Assembly: GCA_023460235.1 (NCBI GenBank)
Contig: JAEWRE010000043.1
Location: 1 to 64,000 of the forward strand
Source of the DNA: Bacillota bacterium
GTDB taxonomy: Bacteria > Bacillota > Clostridia > TANB77 > CAG-465
DNA length: 64,000 nt
Direction of reading: 5' to 3'
Positions 1-8,399 of the stretch are shown here, one piece after another; positions within the stretch are counted from its first letter, which is position 1, and each line of letters begins with the position of its first letter. A model generated the notes under the pieces. It saw only the letters and a program-made list of their open reading frames with translations, made no database searches and was not told the DNA's origin. A program made the translations under genes and the position numbers.

Positions 1-2000
1 ATATACAAGTAACACCAGAGACAACAGTAGGAACAAGTGTAAAAATAACAATAGATTATGGTGATAGTGTAACAAAACAATACAAAATTGGTGAGTCAAA
101 TACAACATGGACAAATTACACAGGAGAAATAACACTAACATCAAGTACAGTACTTGCAAACAACTGGAAGAACGTAGACGGAACAGTAACAATATATGCA
201 AAAGGTACTGATAGTGTAGGAAATGTAAAAAATGAAACTAAGAAGATACTAAACTTAGATTTAGATGCACCTAAAGCACCAGTAATAAACTCAAGTGCGG
301 GATATCCAACAATAACTTCATATGGAGTAATATATGACGCTACAACTACAATAACTTATGATACAAGAAGCGATATAGATAATTACTATAGTATAGATAA
401 CGGAAATACTTGGAAAAAATATACAGGAAGCTTTGATTATCCAGCAGGAACAATTATAGCAAAGAGTGTAAAAAAAGATACTCTACTTGAAGTGAGTGTA
501 AGTAAATCTATATCTATGCCTTCTAATGCAATTGGACCTAGTGCTTTTGATAAAGATGATACTACATATTTTACACCTTCAACATCATATTTAAATGTTG
601 ATCAATCAATGTGGGGAAAGAAAATGAGAATATATATTGTAGCAAGTTCTGGAAGCTCTGCAACTAATATTCATAATTTTCAATTTTTGGATAGCAATGG
701 AAGTATACTAAGTAAAGTGAGTTGGAGTTCATCAGCAACAATAAATAGTGTGTATACAGTACCAGAAAATGCAACAAGATTTTGTGTTTCTAAATTTTCA
801 GGATATAATTTATACATTTATGAATTACAAGTGGCAGATGAACCGACTTTTACAGCATCTAACGGATATATGTTATTACACCTAGATCCAACTAAGTCAA
901 TAAAAAATCCATATCAGATGGTTTCTATAAACTATACCTCAACAAGTGTACAAAGATTATATAAGATAGGATCAACAGGTGTATGGAAAAATTATGAGGA
1001 TAAAGCAATATGGGTAAATCAAGGTGAAACAATATATGCAAAGGGAATAGATAAAAATGGAAATCAAACTAGAGTAGCTCCTAGTTATACAGCCAATGTA
1101 GCAGATGCAATAGGAAAAAGTGCTTTTGATAAAGATGACACAACATATTTTGACCCTTCAATATCATATTTAAATATTGACCCATCTATGTGGGGGAAAA
1201 AAGTTAGGATATATATTGTCGCATCTTCTAGGAATTCTGCAACTAATATTCATAGTTTCCAATTTTTAGATAGCAATGGAACTGCACTAAGTACAGTAAA
1301 AATGAGCTCATCAGCTACAGTAAACACTGTATATACAGTTCCTGTAAATTCAACTAGACTTTGTGTTTCTAAATTTTCAGGATATAATCTCTATATATAT
1401 GAAGTTCAAATAGCTGATGAACCAACTTTTACAGCGACTAATGGATATATGTTAATACATTCAGATCCAGCTAAAGCAATAAAAAATCCATATCAAAAAA
1501 TAGTAATAAGTTATACACCAACAAGTGTACAAAGATTATACAAAATAGGTACAAATGGAGAATGGCAAGAGTACAAAGATAAGGCTGTAAATGTTAATCA
1601 AGATGAAACAATCTATGCTAAAGGTATAGATCAATATGGAAATGAGACAAGAATAGTATCTAATTATACAGCTAATGTACCAGATGCTATAGGAAAAAAT
1701 GCATATGACGGAGATGATAGTACATACTTTGTACCATCTAGTTCATATTTAGATATAGATCCATCTATGTGGGGGAAAAAATTACGAGTATATATTGCAT
1801 CAAGTTCAAGTAGTTCTGCAAGTAATATTCATAGTTTTCAATTTTTAGATAGTAATGGAACTGCGCTTAGCACAGTAAAATTGGGTTCAAAAACAACAAT
1901 AAATACAACGTATACAGTGCCAGTAAATACAACAAGATTCTATGTTACTAAATTTTCAGGATATAATCTATATCTATATGAACTACAAGTAATTAATTAA
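1..2000 (+). CDS. Partial repeat adhesin, 3' end of a large surface protein
   Basis: The frame is open from base 3, so the gene begins upstream; the GTG at 492 is internal. The first 160 residues contain Ser/Thr/Asn-rich modules ending in sequences such as TIYAKGTDSVGN, like the beta-sandwich modules often found next to chitobiase C-terminal or Ig-like domains. From base 528 a 193-codon unit repeats: residues of the AFDKDDTTYF type start a galactose-binding (discoidin/F5-8 C-like) domain ending in GYNLYIYELQV, followed by a module ending in ETIYAKGIDKNGN. Two full units and a third truncated after the first domain end the protein. There is no LPXTG or membrane anchor at the C-terminus, so anchoring must lie in the missing N-terminus. 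A terminator follows. The role in binding carbohydrate or host surfaces is inference; the fold assignment is by motif only. Confidence 0.75.
   Translation, partial: IQVTPETTVGTSVKITIDYGDSVTKQYKIGESNTTWTNYTGEITLTSSTVLANNWKNVDGTVTIYAKGTDSVGNVKNETKKILNLDLDAPKAPVINSSAGYPTITSYGVIYDATTTITYDTRSDIDNYYSIDNGNTWKKYTGSFDYPAGTIIAKSVKKDTLLEVSVSKSISMPSNAIGPSAFDKDDTTYFTPSTSYLNVDQSMWGKKMRIYIVASSGSSATNIHNFQFLDSNGSILSKVSWSSSATINSVYTVPENATRFCVSKFSGYNLYIYELQVADEPTFTASNGYMLLHLDPTKSIKNPYQMVSINYTSTSVQRLYKIGSTGVWKNYEDKAIWVNQGETIYAKGIDKNGNQTRVAPSYTANVADAIGKSAFDKDDTTYFDPSISYLNIDPSMWGKKVRIYIVASSRNSATNIHSFQFLDSNGTALSTVKMSSSATVNTVYTVPVNSTRLCVSKFSGYNLYIYEVQIADEPTFTATNGYMLIHSDPAKAIKNPYQKIVISYTPTSVQRLYKIGTNGEWQEYKDKAVNVNQDETIYAKGIDQYGNETRIVSNYTANVPDAIGKNAYDGDDSTYFVPSSSYLDIDPSMWGKKLRVYIASSSSSSASNIHSFQFLDSNGTALSTVKLGSKTTINTTYTVPVNTTRFYVTKFSGYNLYLYELQVIN
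528..1997 (+). repeat. In-frame tandem repeat, 579-base period
   Basis: Units start at 528, 1107 and 1686, each at the codon for Ala in an AIG(P/K)(S/N)A motif. The spacing is exactly 579 bases (193 codons) both times. The third unit stops after about 103 codons at the end of the galactose-binding-like half. Synonymous differences between units show the duplication is not recent. Confidence 0.85.
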
Positions 2001-2013
2001 TATAAATTTTTTT

Positions 2014-2050
2014 AAAAGTGAATGGTTTAATTTAAACTATTCACTTTTTG
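2014..2050 (+). terminator. Intrinsic terminator after the adhesin
   Basis: A ten-base arm at 2014-2023 pairs with 2039-2048, and an inner GTTT/AAAC pairing extends the stem. The 3' arm ends in a run of five T. Confidence 0.8.
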
Positions 2051-2079
2051 TTGACAAAAGTTTATAGAAAGTATAAAAT
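2051..2079 (+). promoter_or_regulatory. Sigma-A-type promoter for the pilin-like cluster
   Basis: TTGACA at 2051-2056, a 17-base spacer and TAAAAT at 2074-2079. It lies directly behind the adhesin terminator and 29 bases before the first pilin-like start. Confidence 0.6.
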
Positions 2080-2107
2080 ATACCTATGATATAAATAGGG
2101 TGAATAT

Positions 2108-2605
2108 ATGAAAAAAACTAGTAATTTAATAATAAAAAAAGGTATAACACTTCTTGCACTTACAATTACAATTGCAGTTATCTTGATTCTTGCATCGACA
2201 ATAGTCTTAAGTTCAAATGATATTATAGCTAAAACTAAAAAGTCAGAATTTGCAAAAGAAGTATATACAATACAGACTTTAGTTAAACAATATAAATTTA
2301 AAAATAATGTTTATCCGATTGATGGAAGCATTGAGATTACACTAAGTGAACTTGATCAAAATTCAGTATCACAATTTTCTAATGAGCTGACATATTCTAC
2401 TGGAAAAATAACGTTAGAATACATAGATTTATACGAAGCTGATGTTGAAAATACAGTTAGAGGTAATAAAAAAAGTGGTAATCAAAAAGATGTATACCTG
2501 GTATCTAATGATACTGGTAGGGTATATTATTTAAATGGACAAAAAATATCCGGGACTGTATATTATACTCTTACAGATGAATTAAAAGAATTAATTGGAA
2601 AATAA
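2108..2605 (+). CDS. Pilin-like protein with type IV prepilin signal (165 aa)
   Basis: The N-terminus has a short basic leader ending in KKG (residues 14-16), then a hydrophobic helix starting ITLLAL, the layout of a class III prepilin signal cut after Gly. Position +5 of the mature chain is Ala, not the usual Glu. The helix is followed by a predicted alpha-helical spine (KSEFAKEVYTIQTLVKQY) and a small domain with DVYLVSNDTGRVYYLNG. That motif is shared with the next two genes, so the three are paralogues. It is the first gene after a promoter, and the next gene is 11 bases downstream. Likely a minor pilin or pseudopilin-type surface subunit; whether it enters the pilus encoded at 11670-21452 is not shown by the sequence. 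Confidence 0.7.
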   Translation: MKKTSNLIIKKGITLLALTITIAVILILASTIVLSSNDIIAKTKKSEFAKEVYTIQTLVKQYKFKNNVYPIDGSIEITLSELDQNSVSQFSNELTYSTGKITLEYIDLYEADVENTVRGNKKSGNQKDVYLVSNDTGRVYYLNGQKISGTVYYTLTDELKELIGK

Positions 2606-2616
2606 ACGGAGGAAAT

Positions 2617-3669
2617 ATGAAAAAAGGAATTTCTTTGATAGCATTACTTACTACAGTTGCTATAATAATTATTCTTGTTACTGCTGTATCTGTTTCAGGT
2701 GCTAAAACATTAAACGACTCAAAGAAAATACAATTTGCTTCTGAGATTGCATATATTCAAGAATTAGTTAATTCATATAAAGCTAAAAATGGTAACTATC
2801 CTATAAGTGACGAATATACATTTTCAACTCTTAATGTTGAACCAAGTGCATTAACTGAGCAATTTAAAGATGAAACACTAAATGAAAATAATATTAAACT
2901 ATATAAGGTTAGTACAGAACTAATTGGTGCAAATGAACTAAAATATGGAAATTTGAAAATTCCTGAGGATGTATATCTATTATCTAAAGATACAGGAAGA
3001 GTGTACTATGCTAATAGCGTTTTAATAGATAAAAAATACTATTATACATTAACTGATGATCTCAAGAAAATAATAAACTATACAGCAGTAAATGATGAAG
3101 TGAATGCTAATGCTGTGGTTTTTGAATATCCTAATACTGAATGGACTAATGTTCCACTTAATTTAAATATAAAGATACCAGCTAGTTATATAAATGTTAA
3201 TGTAAATATAGCTAAAGAAACCGGAAATGCTAGTGTTTCTAGTACTAAAACTGAAAACAATTATAATATATATGAGATTAGAAATATGCAGGAAAATTAT
3301 ATAGTTCATGTATCATATAAAGAAAATGATTCAGTACAAACTGTTCAAGTAAAGACTTTTAGCGTGTCGAATTTTGATAAAATAGCACCTACATACAAAG
3401 TTAGTAATGTGAAAACTGTTATTGACCCATCAACTTCAAAACAGTATAGATATATAGATATAAGTGAAATAAATGATAATTTAAGTGGAGTAAAAAGCAT
3501 AAAGTATGAAAATAATAAAATAGAAGATGGAAATGTACTAGGCTATTTTACTGATAAAGGTATTGAAGTTAAGAATAATATAATAACAGTAAATGATGGA
3601 GTGTCTACAATAACATTTTTTATTGTAGATAAAGCAGGAAATTATAAATATCAATATATTGAATTGTAA
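2617..3669 (+). CDS. Pilin-like surface protein with C-terminal Ig-like domain (350 aa)
   Basis: MKKG then ISLIALLTTVAIIIILV gives a very short prepilin-type leader with cleavage expected after Gly4; +5 is Ala. Residues about 30-150 repeat the fold of the preceding protein, including DVYLLSKDTGRVYYANS. The C-terminal half (about 165-350) looks beta-rich; its last 100 residues start DKIAPTY and end VDKAGNYKYQYIEL, typical of bacterial Ig-like modules. The ribosome binding site is GGAGG. It is longer than a plain pilin, which fits a tip adhesin or decorated minor pilin, but the function is inferred. Confidence 0.7.
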   Translation: MKKGISLIALLTTVAIIIILVTAVSVSGAKTLNDSKKIQFASEIAYIQELVNSYKAKNGNYPISDEYTFSTLNVEPSALTEQFKDETLNENNIKLYKVSTELIGANELKYGNLKIPEDVYLLSKDTGRVYYANSVLIDKKYYYTLTDDLKKIINYTAVNDEVNANAVVFEYPNTEWTNVPLNLNIKIPASYINVNVNIAKETGNASVSSTKTENNYNIYEIRNMQENYIVHVSYKENDSVQTVQVKTFSVSNFDKIAPTYKVSNVKTVIDPSTSKQYRYIDISEINDNLSGVKSIKYENNKIEDGNVLGYFTDKGIEVKNNIITVNDGVSTITFFIVDKAGNYKYQYIEL

Positions 3670-3682
3670 AGAGGTGAATTAA

Positions 3683-4738
3683 TTGAAAAAAGGTATAACA
3701 TTAGTATCAGTATTAATAGCAGTAGCGGTAATTTTTATCCTTGTTACTTCAATAACAATATCTGGAATTTCAACAGTAAATAACTCAAAAAAAATGTCAC
3801 TTTCATCTGAAATTGCAATGTTAAAAAATGCTTCCGATTCATATAAAATAAAAAATGATGGAGAATATCCTATATCAGATGCTTTACTACTTGATGTGTC
3901 AAATGTTAGTAGTAATTCAATTAATCAATTCTCAGATGAAACTATTGAAGATAATAAAATACTTCTTTATCAAATTGATTATAACAAAATAAGTGTTGGT
4001 GATTTGAAATATGGTAAATTAAAAAATGGTGATAATGATACATATGTGATTTCTAAAAAAACTGGTAAAGTGTATTATGCAAAGGGAATAGAAATTGGCG
4101 GTGTTACTTATTTTTATATTCAAAACAATTCTGAAGAATTATTAAATAATGATAAGAACATTACCAATCCAGCTATTATATTTGAACAAAGTAATATTAA
4201 ACCAACAAATGAAGATGTAACTATTAAGATAAAAGTGCCTGTTAATTATATTGTACAAGATGTAGCAGTAGAGAATAATATTATTACACAAAGCACCACT
4301 GAATCAACATATAACATATATGAATATACAGTTTCAGCAAATTGTACAATTTCAGTAAAATATAAAATAACTTCAAATGATCAAGTTATTGAAACAAAGT
4401 ATAATCTAACAAATATTGATAAAGTACCGCCAGTTTTGACGGTTCAAGATGCTTCACAAACATTAACACAAAATAGTAATGGAGAAAATATTGCATTTTT
4501 TACATTTACCCAGAAAATGGATGCTAATAGTGGATTAGAAGTGGTAAAATTTGTTAATTATAAAGTTGAAAAGGATATAGATAAATTTTTTGAAAACAAT
4601 GGTACAAAAGTCACTGGTGATAAAATAAGTATAGGTAAGGGCGTTAGAGTAATAACTGTATATGCTAGAGATAAGGCAGGAAATGGGGCAGTTTTATATG
4701 TAAATGTTCTATCTTCAATTTATGATGCATTAATATAA
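3683..4738 (+). CDS. Pilin-like surface protein with C-terminal Ig-like domain (351 aa)
   Basis: The start is TTG at 3683, chosen because GAGGTG lies just upstream and the prepilin leader MKKG begins there. The hydrophobic stretch ITLVSVLIAVAVIFILV follows; +5 is Ser or Val depending on alignment, not Glu. The central domain includes DTYVISKKTGKVYYAKG, matching its two upstream paralogues. The C-terminal module begins DKVPPVLTV and ends ARDKAGNGAVLYVNV, again Ig-like. The gene is 13 bases from the previous one and followed by a terminator, so the three form one operon. A paralogous array of pilin-fused adhesin domains is the simplest reading. Confidence 0.7.
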   Translation: MKKGITLVSVLIAVAVIFILVTSITISGISTVNNSKKMSLSSEIAMLKNASDSYKIKNDGEYPISDALLLDVSNVSSNSINQFSDETIEDNKILLYQIDYNKISVGDLKYGKLKNGDNDTYVISKKTGKVYYAKGIEIGGVTYFYIQNNSEELLNNDKNITNPAIIFEQSNIKPTNEDVTIKIKVPVNYIVQDVAVENNIITQSTTESTYNIYEYTVSANCTISVKYKITSNDQVIETKYNLTNIDKVPPVLTVQDASQTLTQNSNGENIAFFTFTQKMDANSGLEVVKFVNYKVEKDIDKFFENNGTKVTGDKISIGKGVRVITVYARDKAGNGAVLYVNVLSSIYDALI

Positions 4739-4766
4739 AAATTTAAAATAAAAGTAATATTTTTTT

Positions 4767-4800
4767 AGAAATAAAAGTTTATCTTTTATTTCTTTTTTCT
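4767..4800 (+). terminator. Intrinsic terminator of the pilin-like operon
   Basis: An 11-base arm at 4767-4777 pairs with 4783-4793 and is followed by a T-rich tract. Confidence 0.8.
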
Positions 4801-4828
4801 TTATATCACTGAAATATATAAGTTATGA

Positions 4829-4857
4829 TTGACATATAATGCAAATAGTAGTATAAT
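4829..4857 (+). promoter_or_regulatory. Consensus sigma-A promoter for the glycosyltransferase
   Basis: TTGACA at 4829-4834, a 17-base spacer and TATAAT at 4852-4857: a perfect match to both hexamers. Confidence 0.85.
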
Positions 4858-4898
4858 CATACTTGGAAAAGTTTCTCGAAAAAAGGTGGAAATTGTAA

Positions 4899-6161
4899 AT
4901 GGAATTAATTAAAATCATGCTAAAATTGGTTTACTATATAATCGAAATATTTATAATTATTTATTCAGTATATTATATATTTACTGGTATTTTCGTATTC
5001 TTTAATAGAAAGAAAAGCACTATAAGAAAATATAAAGCAAAACATAAACTTGCTGTTATAATTGCTGCTAGAAACGAAGAGAAAGTAATCCCACATTTAT
5101 TAGATAGTTTAAATAAACAAGATTACCCTAAAGAACTTTATGATGTTTTTGTAGTTCCTAATAATTGCAAAGATAATACAATGGAAGTATCACTAAAAAA
5201 AGGTGCAAAAATAATAGAATGTTTAGAAAGCGTTTGTTCAAAAGGAGATGTTTTAAAATATACTTTTGAATATATGGATAAAAAGCATAATGAATATGAT
5301 GCATATGTAATATTTGATGCAGATAATATAGTACATAAAAATTTCTTAGCTAGAATGAATGATGCCCTATGTTCAGGTTTTAGAGTAGCACAGGGATATA
5401 GAGACAGTAAAAATCCATCAGATAGTTGGATATCATGTTGCTATTCACTATTTTATTGGATACAAAATTACTTCTTTAATGAAGCAAGAATGAATATGGG
5501 ATGGTCTTCTTCTATAAATGGAACTGGATTTATGATTGCAAGAGAAGTTATAGAAAAAAATAAATTTAACACAGTTACTATGACTGAAGATATTGAGTTT
5601 GCTGCTCAATGTGCTATAAATAATGAGAGAATAGCATTTGTAAAAGATGCAATAACTTATGATGAACAACCGCTTACATTTTCACAATCATGGAAACAAC
5701 GTAAACGTTGGTCAATGGGGACAATTCAATGTCTTAATACTTATTTTTATAGATTAGTTACTACTGGATTTAAAAAGAAAATACCTCAATGTATGGATAT
5801 GGCATTATTTTTCTTGGCACCAATTATGCAACTTCTTGCAACAGTTATAATACTTATGCTAATAATGTATAATATGCTAGACATACATGTATCTGATTTT
5901 ATGAAATATGCTTATGATAATAAAGTTTTTTCATTAGTTTTTGGATATGTGGCTAGTGTTGTACTTGCTCTATTTGTTGTGATAATGGAAAAGAAAACAA
6001 TAAGAAGAACAATAAAAGGTATACTTACTCTATCTTTCTTTATGATTACATGGATACCAATAAATATAATTTGTCTTGTAAAAAAAGAATATGTATGGGA
6101 ACCTATTGAACATAATAGAACTGTTGATATAGAAAGTATAATAGAATTAAAATGTAAATAA
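4899..6161 (+). CDS. Membrane-bound family 2 glycosyltransferase (420 aa)
   Basis: One N-terminal membrane helix (about 8-36) is followed by a GT-A catalytic domain and three C-terminal helices (about 298-400). The processive GT2 signature is complete: DAD at 140-142, TED at 229-231 and QRKRW at 267-271. These are the residues that bind UDP-sugar and metal and hold the acceptor in the BcsA/IcaA/hyaluronan-synthase group. The protein would polymerise or transfer a nucleotide-activated sugar at the inner face of the membrane. The sugar cannot be told from sequence, and no deacetylase or PilZ partner is adjacent. It is a single gene with its own promoter and terminator, so it is not co-transcribed with the pilin-like cluster. 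Confidence 0.85.
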   Translation: MELIKIMLKLVYYIIEIFIIIYSVYYIFTGIFVFFNRKKSTIRKYKAKHKLAVIIAARNEEKVIPHLLDSLNKQDYPKELYDVFVVPNNCKDNTMEVSLKKGAKIIECLESVCSKGDVLKYTFEYMDKKHNEYDAYVIFDADNIVHKNFLARMNDALCSGFRVAQGYRDSKNPSDSWISCCYSLFYWIQNYFFNEARMNMGWSSSINGTGFMIAREVIEKNKFNTVTMTEDIEFAAQCAINNERIAFVKDAITYDEQPLTFSQSWKQRKRWSMGTIQCLNTYFYRLVTTGFKKKIPQCMDMALFFLAPIMQLLATVIILMLIMYNMLDIHVSDFMKYAYDNKVFSLVFGYVASVVLALFVVIMEKKTIRRTIKGILTLSFFMITWIPINIICLVKKEYVWEPIEHNRTVDIESIIELKCK

Positions 6162-6162
6162 T

Positions 6163-6210
6163 AAAATAAAAGAATTCAAGATCTTTAAAGATTTTGGATT
6201 CTTTTATTTT
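6163..6210 (+). terminator. Intrinsic terminator after the glycosyltransferase
   Basis: A long A-rich arm from 6163 pairs with a T-rich arm ending at 6210, with a GATCTTT/GATTTT apex. The T tract forms part of the 3' arm. The remaining bases to 6367 contain no recognisable gene; a sporulation promoter is expected there but was not confidently found. Confidence 0.7.
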
Positions 6211-6367
6211 GCCCATTTTAGTTATTAAAATACATGATTAACTTTTTTTGCCAAAAGTAGTCAAATTATTTAGGCATGTACACTACTTTTTCTACATATA
6301 TTTTAGTATACGTATTGTATAACATATGTAAATAAAAAGAAATTAAATTGATTTAAAGAGGTGCCAA

Positions 6368-7279
6368 ATGATTAATGAAATTTTAAGAAATCTACCACCT
6401 AAAATAGCAAAAGAAATAGAAAATATAGGCTCAAGAGATAGTATAAATGAAATAAGACTACGTGTTGGTAAAAAAGGTGTTGTAATAACAAGTGGGGTAG
6501 AAGTACAAATAGAAAGTTATGTGATGCTACAAGACTTGTTAGATATATTAATAAAAATATCAAAAAACTCTATTTATGCAATTCAAAATGATATAAATAA
6601 TGGATTTGTAGTTATTCCAGGAGGACATAGAATAGGAATATGTGGAGAAGTTGTAATATGTGATGATAAGATAAAAAATATAAAAAATATCAGCAGTATG
6701 AATATAAGAGTGGCAAGGCAACTTATAGGATGTGCAGACAAAATATTACCATATATAATAGAGGATGGACAGTTTACAAATACTCTAATAGTTTCTCCAC
6801 CAGGCTGTGGAAAAACAACTATGTTAAGGGATACTATAAGACAACTTAGTAATGGAATTCCATATCTACAATTCTCAGGAAAAAATATAGGTCTGGTTGA
6901 TGAGAGAGGCGAAATAGCTTGTGTTTGCAACGGAATAACAAATTTAGATGTTGGAATACGAACAGATATAATTTCAAACTGTTCTAAGTCAATAGGTATG
7001 GAAATGTTGGTAAGAAGTATGGGGATATCTATAATAGCAACTGATGAAATCGGTAGTTATAATGATATAGATGCTATCAGATATGCATCATGTAGTGGTG
7101 TAGGATTAATTTTTACAATGCATGGCAGAAATTATGAAGATATTTCTAAAAAGCAAGGAATAAAAGAATTAATTGATGATAATATTTTTTCAAATATAAT
7201 ATTTTTATCTAATAAGAATGGTCCAGGAACAATAGAAAAGATACATAAAATAACAAATAAAAAATTAGAGGTGAGTTGA
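6368..7279 (+). CDS. spoIIIAA: Stage III sporulation protein AA, ATPase
   Basis: A cytoplasmic ATPase of the SpoIIIA-SpoIIQ channel that links mother cell and forespore. The Walker A motif SPPGCGKTTM lies at about 143-152, with GLVDERGEIA and TDEIG typical of the SpoIIIAA branch of secretion-type ATPases. 303 residues is the usual size. The start has GAGGTG upstream. It is the first of eight genes in canonical order AA-AH, which makes the assignment firm. Expression should be under mother-cell sigma factor E, but I could not identify a clean promoter. Confidence 0.95.
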   Translation: MINEILRNLPPKIAKEIENIGSRDSINEIRLRVGKKGVVITSGVEVQIESYVMLQDLLDILIKISKNSIYAIQNDINNGFVVIPGGHRIGICGEVVICDDKIKNIKNISSMNIRVARQLIGCADKILPYIIEDGQFTNTLIVSPPGCGKTTMLRDTIRQLSNGIPYLQFSGKNIGLVDERGEIACVCNGITNLDVGIRTDIISNCSKSIGMEMLVRSMGISIIATDEIGSYNDIDAIRYASCSGVGLIFTMHGRNYEDISKKQGIKELIDDNIFSNIIFLSNKNGPGTIEKIHKITNKKLEVS

Positions 7280-7798
7280 TTGATTATTATTAAAATTATA
7301 TTAAGCTTTGGTATAGTTTTCTTATGCGGATATATAGGTGTATTAAAATCAAAGAAATTAAAAGATAGAGAATATATATTAAGAGAGATGATTACATTTT
7401 TGAATTTAGTTGAAAATGAAATAAGATATATGATGAGTATATTACCTAATGCATATGAATCATCAAGACAAAAATTAACAACTAGTTTAAAAAGTGCAAT
7501 AGGGCAAATTGTTGTAGATATGCTAAGTTTTGAAAGTTATACACTTATTGACCAAAGTATAGTTAAAAATATTTCTTCAATTGAAGAATTGTCTGAATAT
7601 GATAAAAATGTATTTATATCAACACTTAAAAATCTTGGTAGGAGTGATGTAGATTCTCAAATTAATATAATTGAAAATGGTGTTAAAATACTTGAAAATC
7701 AAGTAAAAGAAGCAAACGAATTTAAACTTGTAAATTCAAAATTGTATAGGACTATGGGTGTTATAACTGGTCTTATGGTTGTAATTATATTTATATAA
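7280..7798 (+). CDS. spoIIIAB: Stage III sporulation protein AB
   Basis: 172 residues, the normal family length. It has an N-terminal membrane anchor (about 2-20), a helical body and a C-terminal hydrophobic segment (about 153-172), resembling the fold of GspF-type platform proteins. The start is TTG at 7280, immediately after the spoIIIAA stop, with GAGGTG overlapping the end of spoIIIAA; this implies translational coupling. It is placed between AA and AC as in all known spoIIIA operons. Confidence 0.92.
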   Translation: MIIIKIILSFGIVFLCGYIGVLKSKKLKDREYILREMITFLNLVENEIRYMMSILPNAYESSRQKLTTSLKSAIGQIVVDMLSFESYTLIDQSIVKNISSIEELSEYDKNVFISTLKNLGRSDVDSQINIIENGVKILENQVKEANEFKLVNSKLYRTMGVITGLMVVIIFI

Positions 7799-7810
7799 TG
7801 AGGTGTTAAT

Positions 7811-8005
7811 ATGGATATTGATTTATTATTTAAAATAGCTGGTATTGGAATATTAGTAGCAGTATTAAACCAAGTACTTACAAAGGCTGGTAGAGAAGAT
7901 CAAGCAATGATGACAACTCTTACTGGACTTATAATTGTGCTTATGATTGTAATATCGCAAATAAGCAATTTATTTGAAACAGTAAGGACTGCATTTAATT
8001 TATAG
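7811..8005 (+). CDS. spoIIIAC: Stage III sporulation protein AC
   Basis: A 64-residue, two-helix membrane protein, the usual SpoIIIAC size. It has the family-like run IAGIGILVAVLNQVLTKAGREDQAMM followed by a second hydrophobic segment. It is a small membrane component of the feeding-tube channel. A GAGGTG site precedes the ATG, and spoIIIAD follows after 8 bases. Confidence 0.93.
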   Translation: MDIDLLFKIAGIGILVAVLNQVLTKAGREDQAMMTTLTGLIIVLMIVISQISNLFETVRTAFNL

Positions 8006-8013
8006 GTGATTCT

Positions 8014-8397
8014 ATGGAAGTTTTTAAAATAGTTGGTTTTGCACTTATTGCTGTAATAATGGTAATTATAATAAAAGAACAAAAACCAGAAATGGCACTT
8101 TTATTAACTGTAATTGCATGCATAGGTCTTATGATTTATGCGATATCCAACATATCAGATATAGTAAAGTTAATAGAAGAGTTAGTGTCAAATTCAGGTA
8201 TGAATACTGAATTTTTTAGCATTATTCTTAAGGTTACGGCAATAACTTATATTGTTGAGTTTGGAAAAAACGTCTGCATAGATGCAGGACAAAGTGCAAT
8301 AGCAAATAAGTTGGAGATGGCAGGAAAAGTATTGATTTTATCACTCTCAATTCCACTTATTAGTGCACTTGTTAATATACTAACAGGATTGGTGTAA
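8014..8397 (+). CDS. spoIIIAD: Stage III sporulation protein AD
   Basis: 127 residues with about four hydrophobic segments and the conserved-looking central run AITYIVEFGKNVCIDAGQSA, where SpoIIIAD homologues keep ITYIxEF and DAGE-like residues. It is an integral membrane subunit of the SpoIIIA complex. The ATG at 8014 follows spoIIIAC by 8 bases. Confidence 0.93.
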   Translation: MEVFKIVGFALIAVIMVIIIKEQKPEMALLLTVIACIGLMIYAISNISDIVKLIEELVSNSGMNTEFFSIILKVTAITYIVEFGKNVCIDAGQSAIANKLEMAGKVLILSLSIPLISALVNILTGLV

Positions 8398-8399
8398 AT

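Noticed and set aside
6211..6367. A sigma-E promoter for spoIIIA
   Set aside because: CATATGTA and ATATATT occur but not at the expected spacing; too weak to list although sigma-E control is expected.
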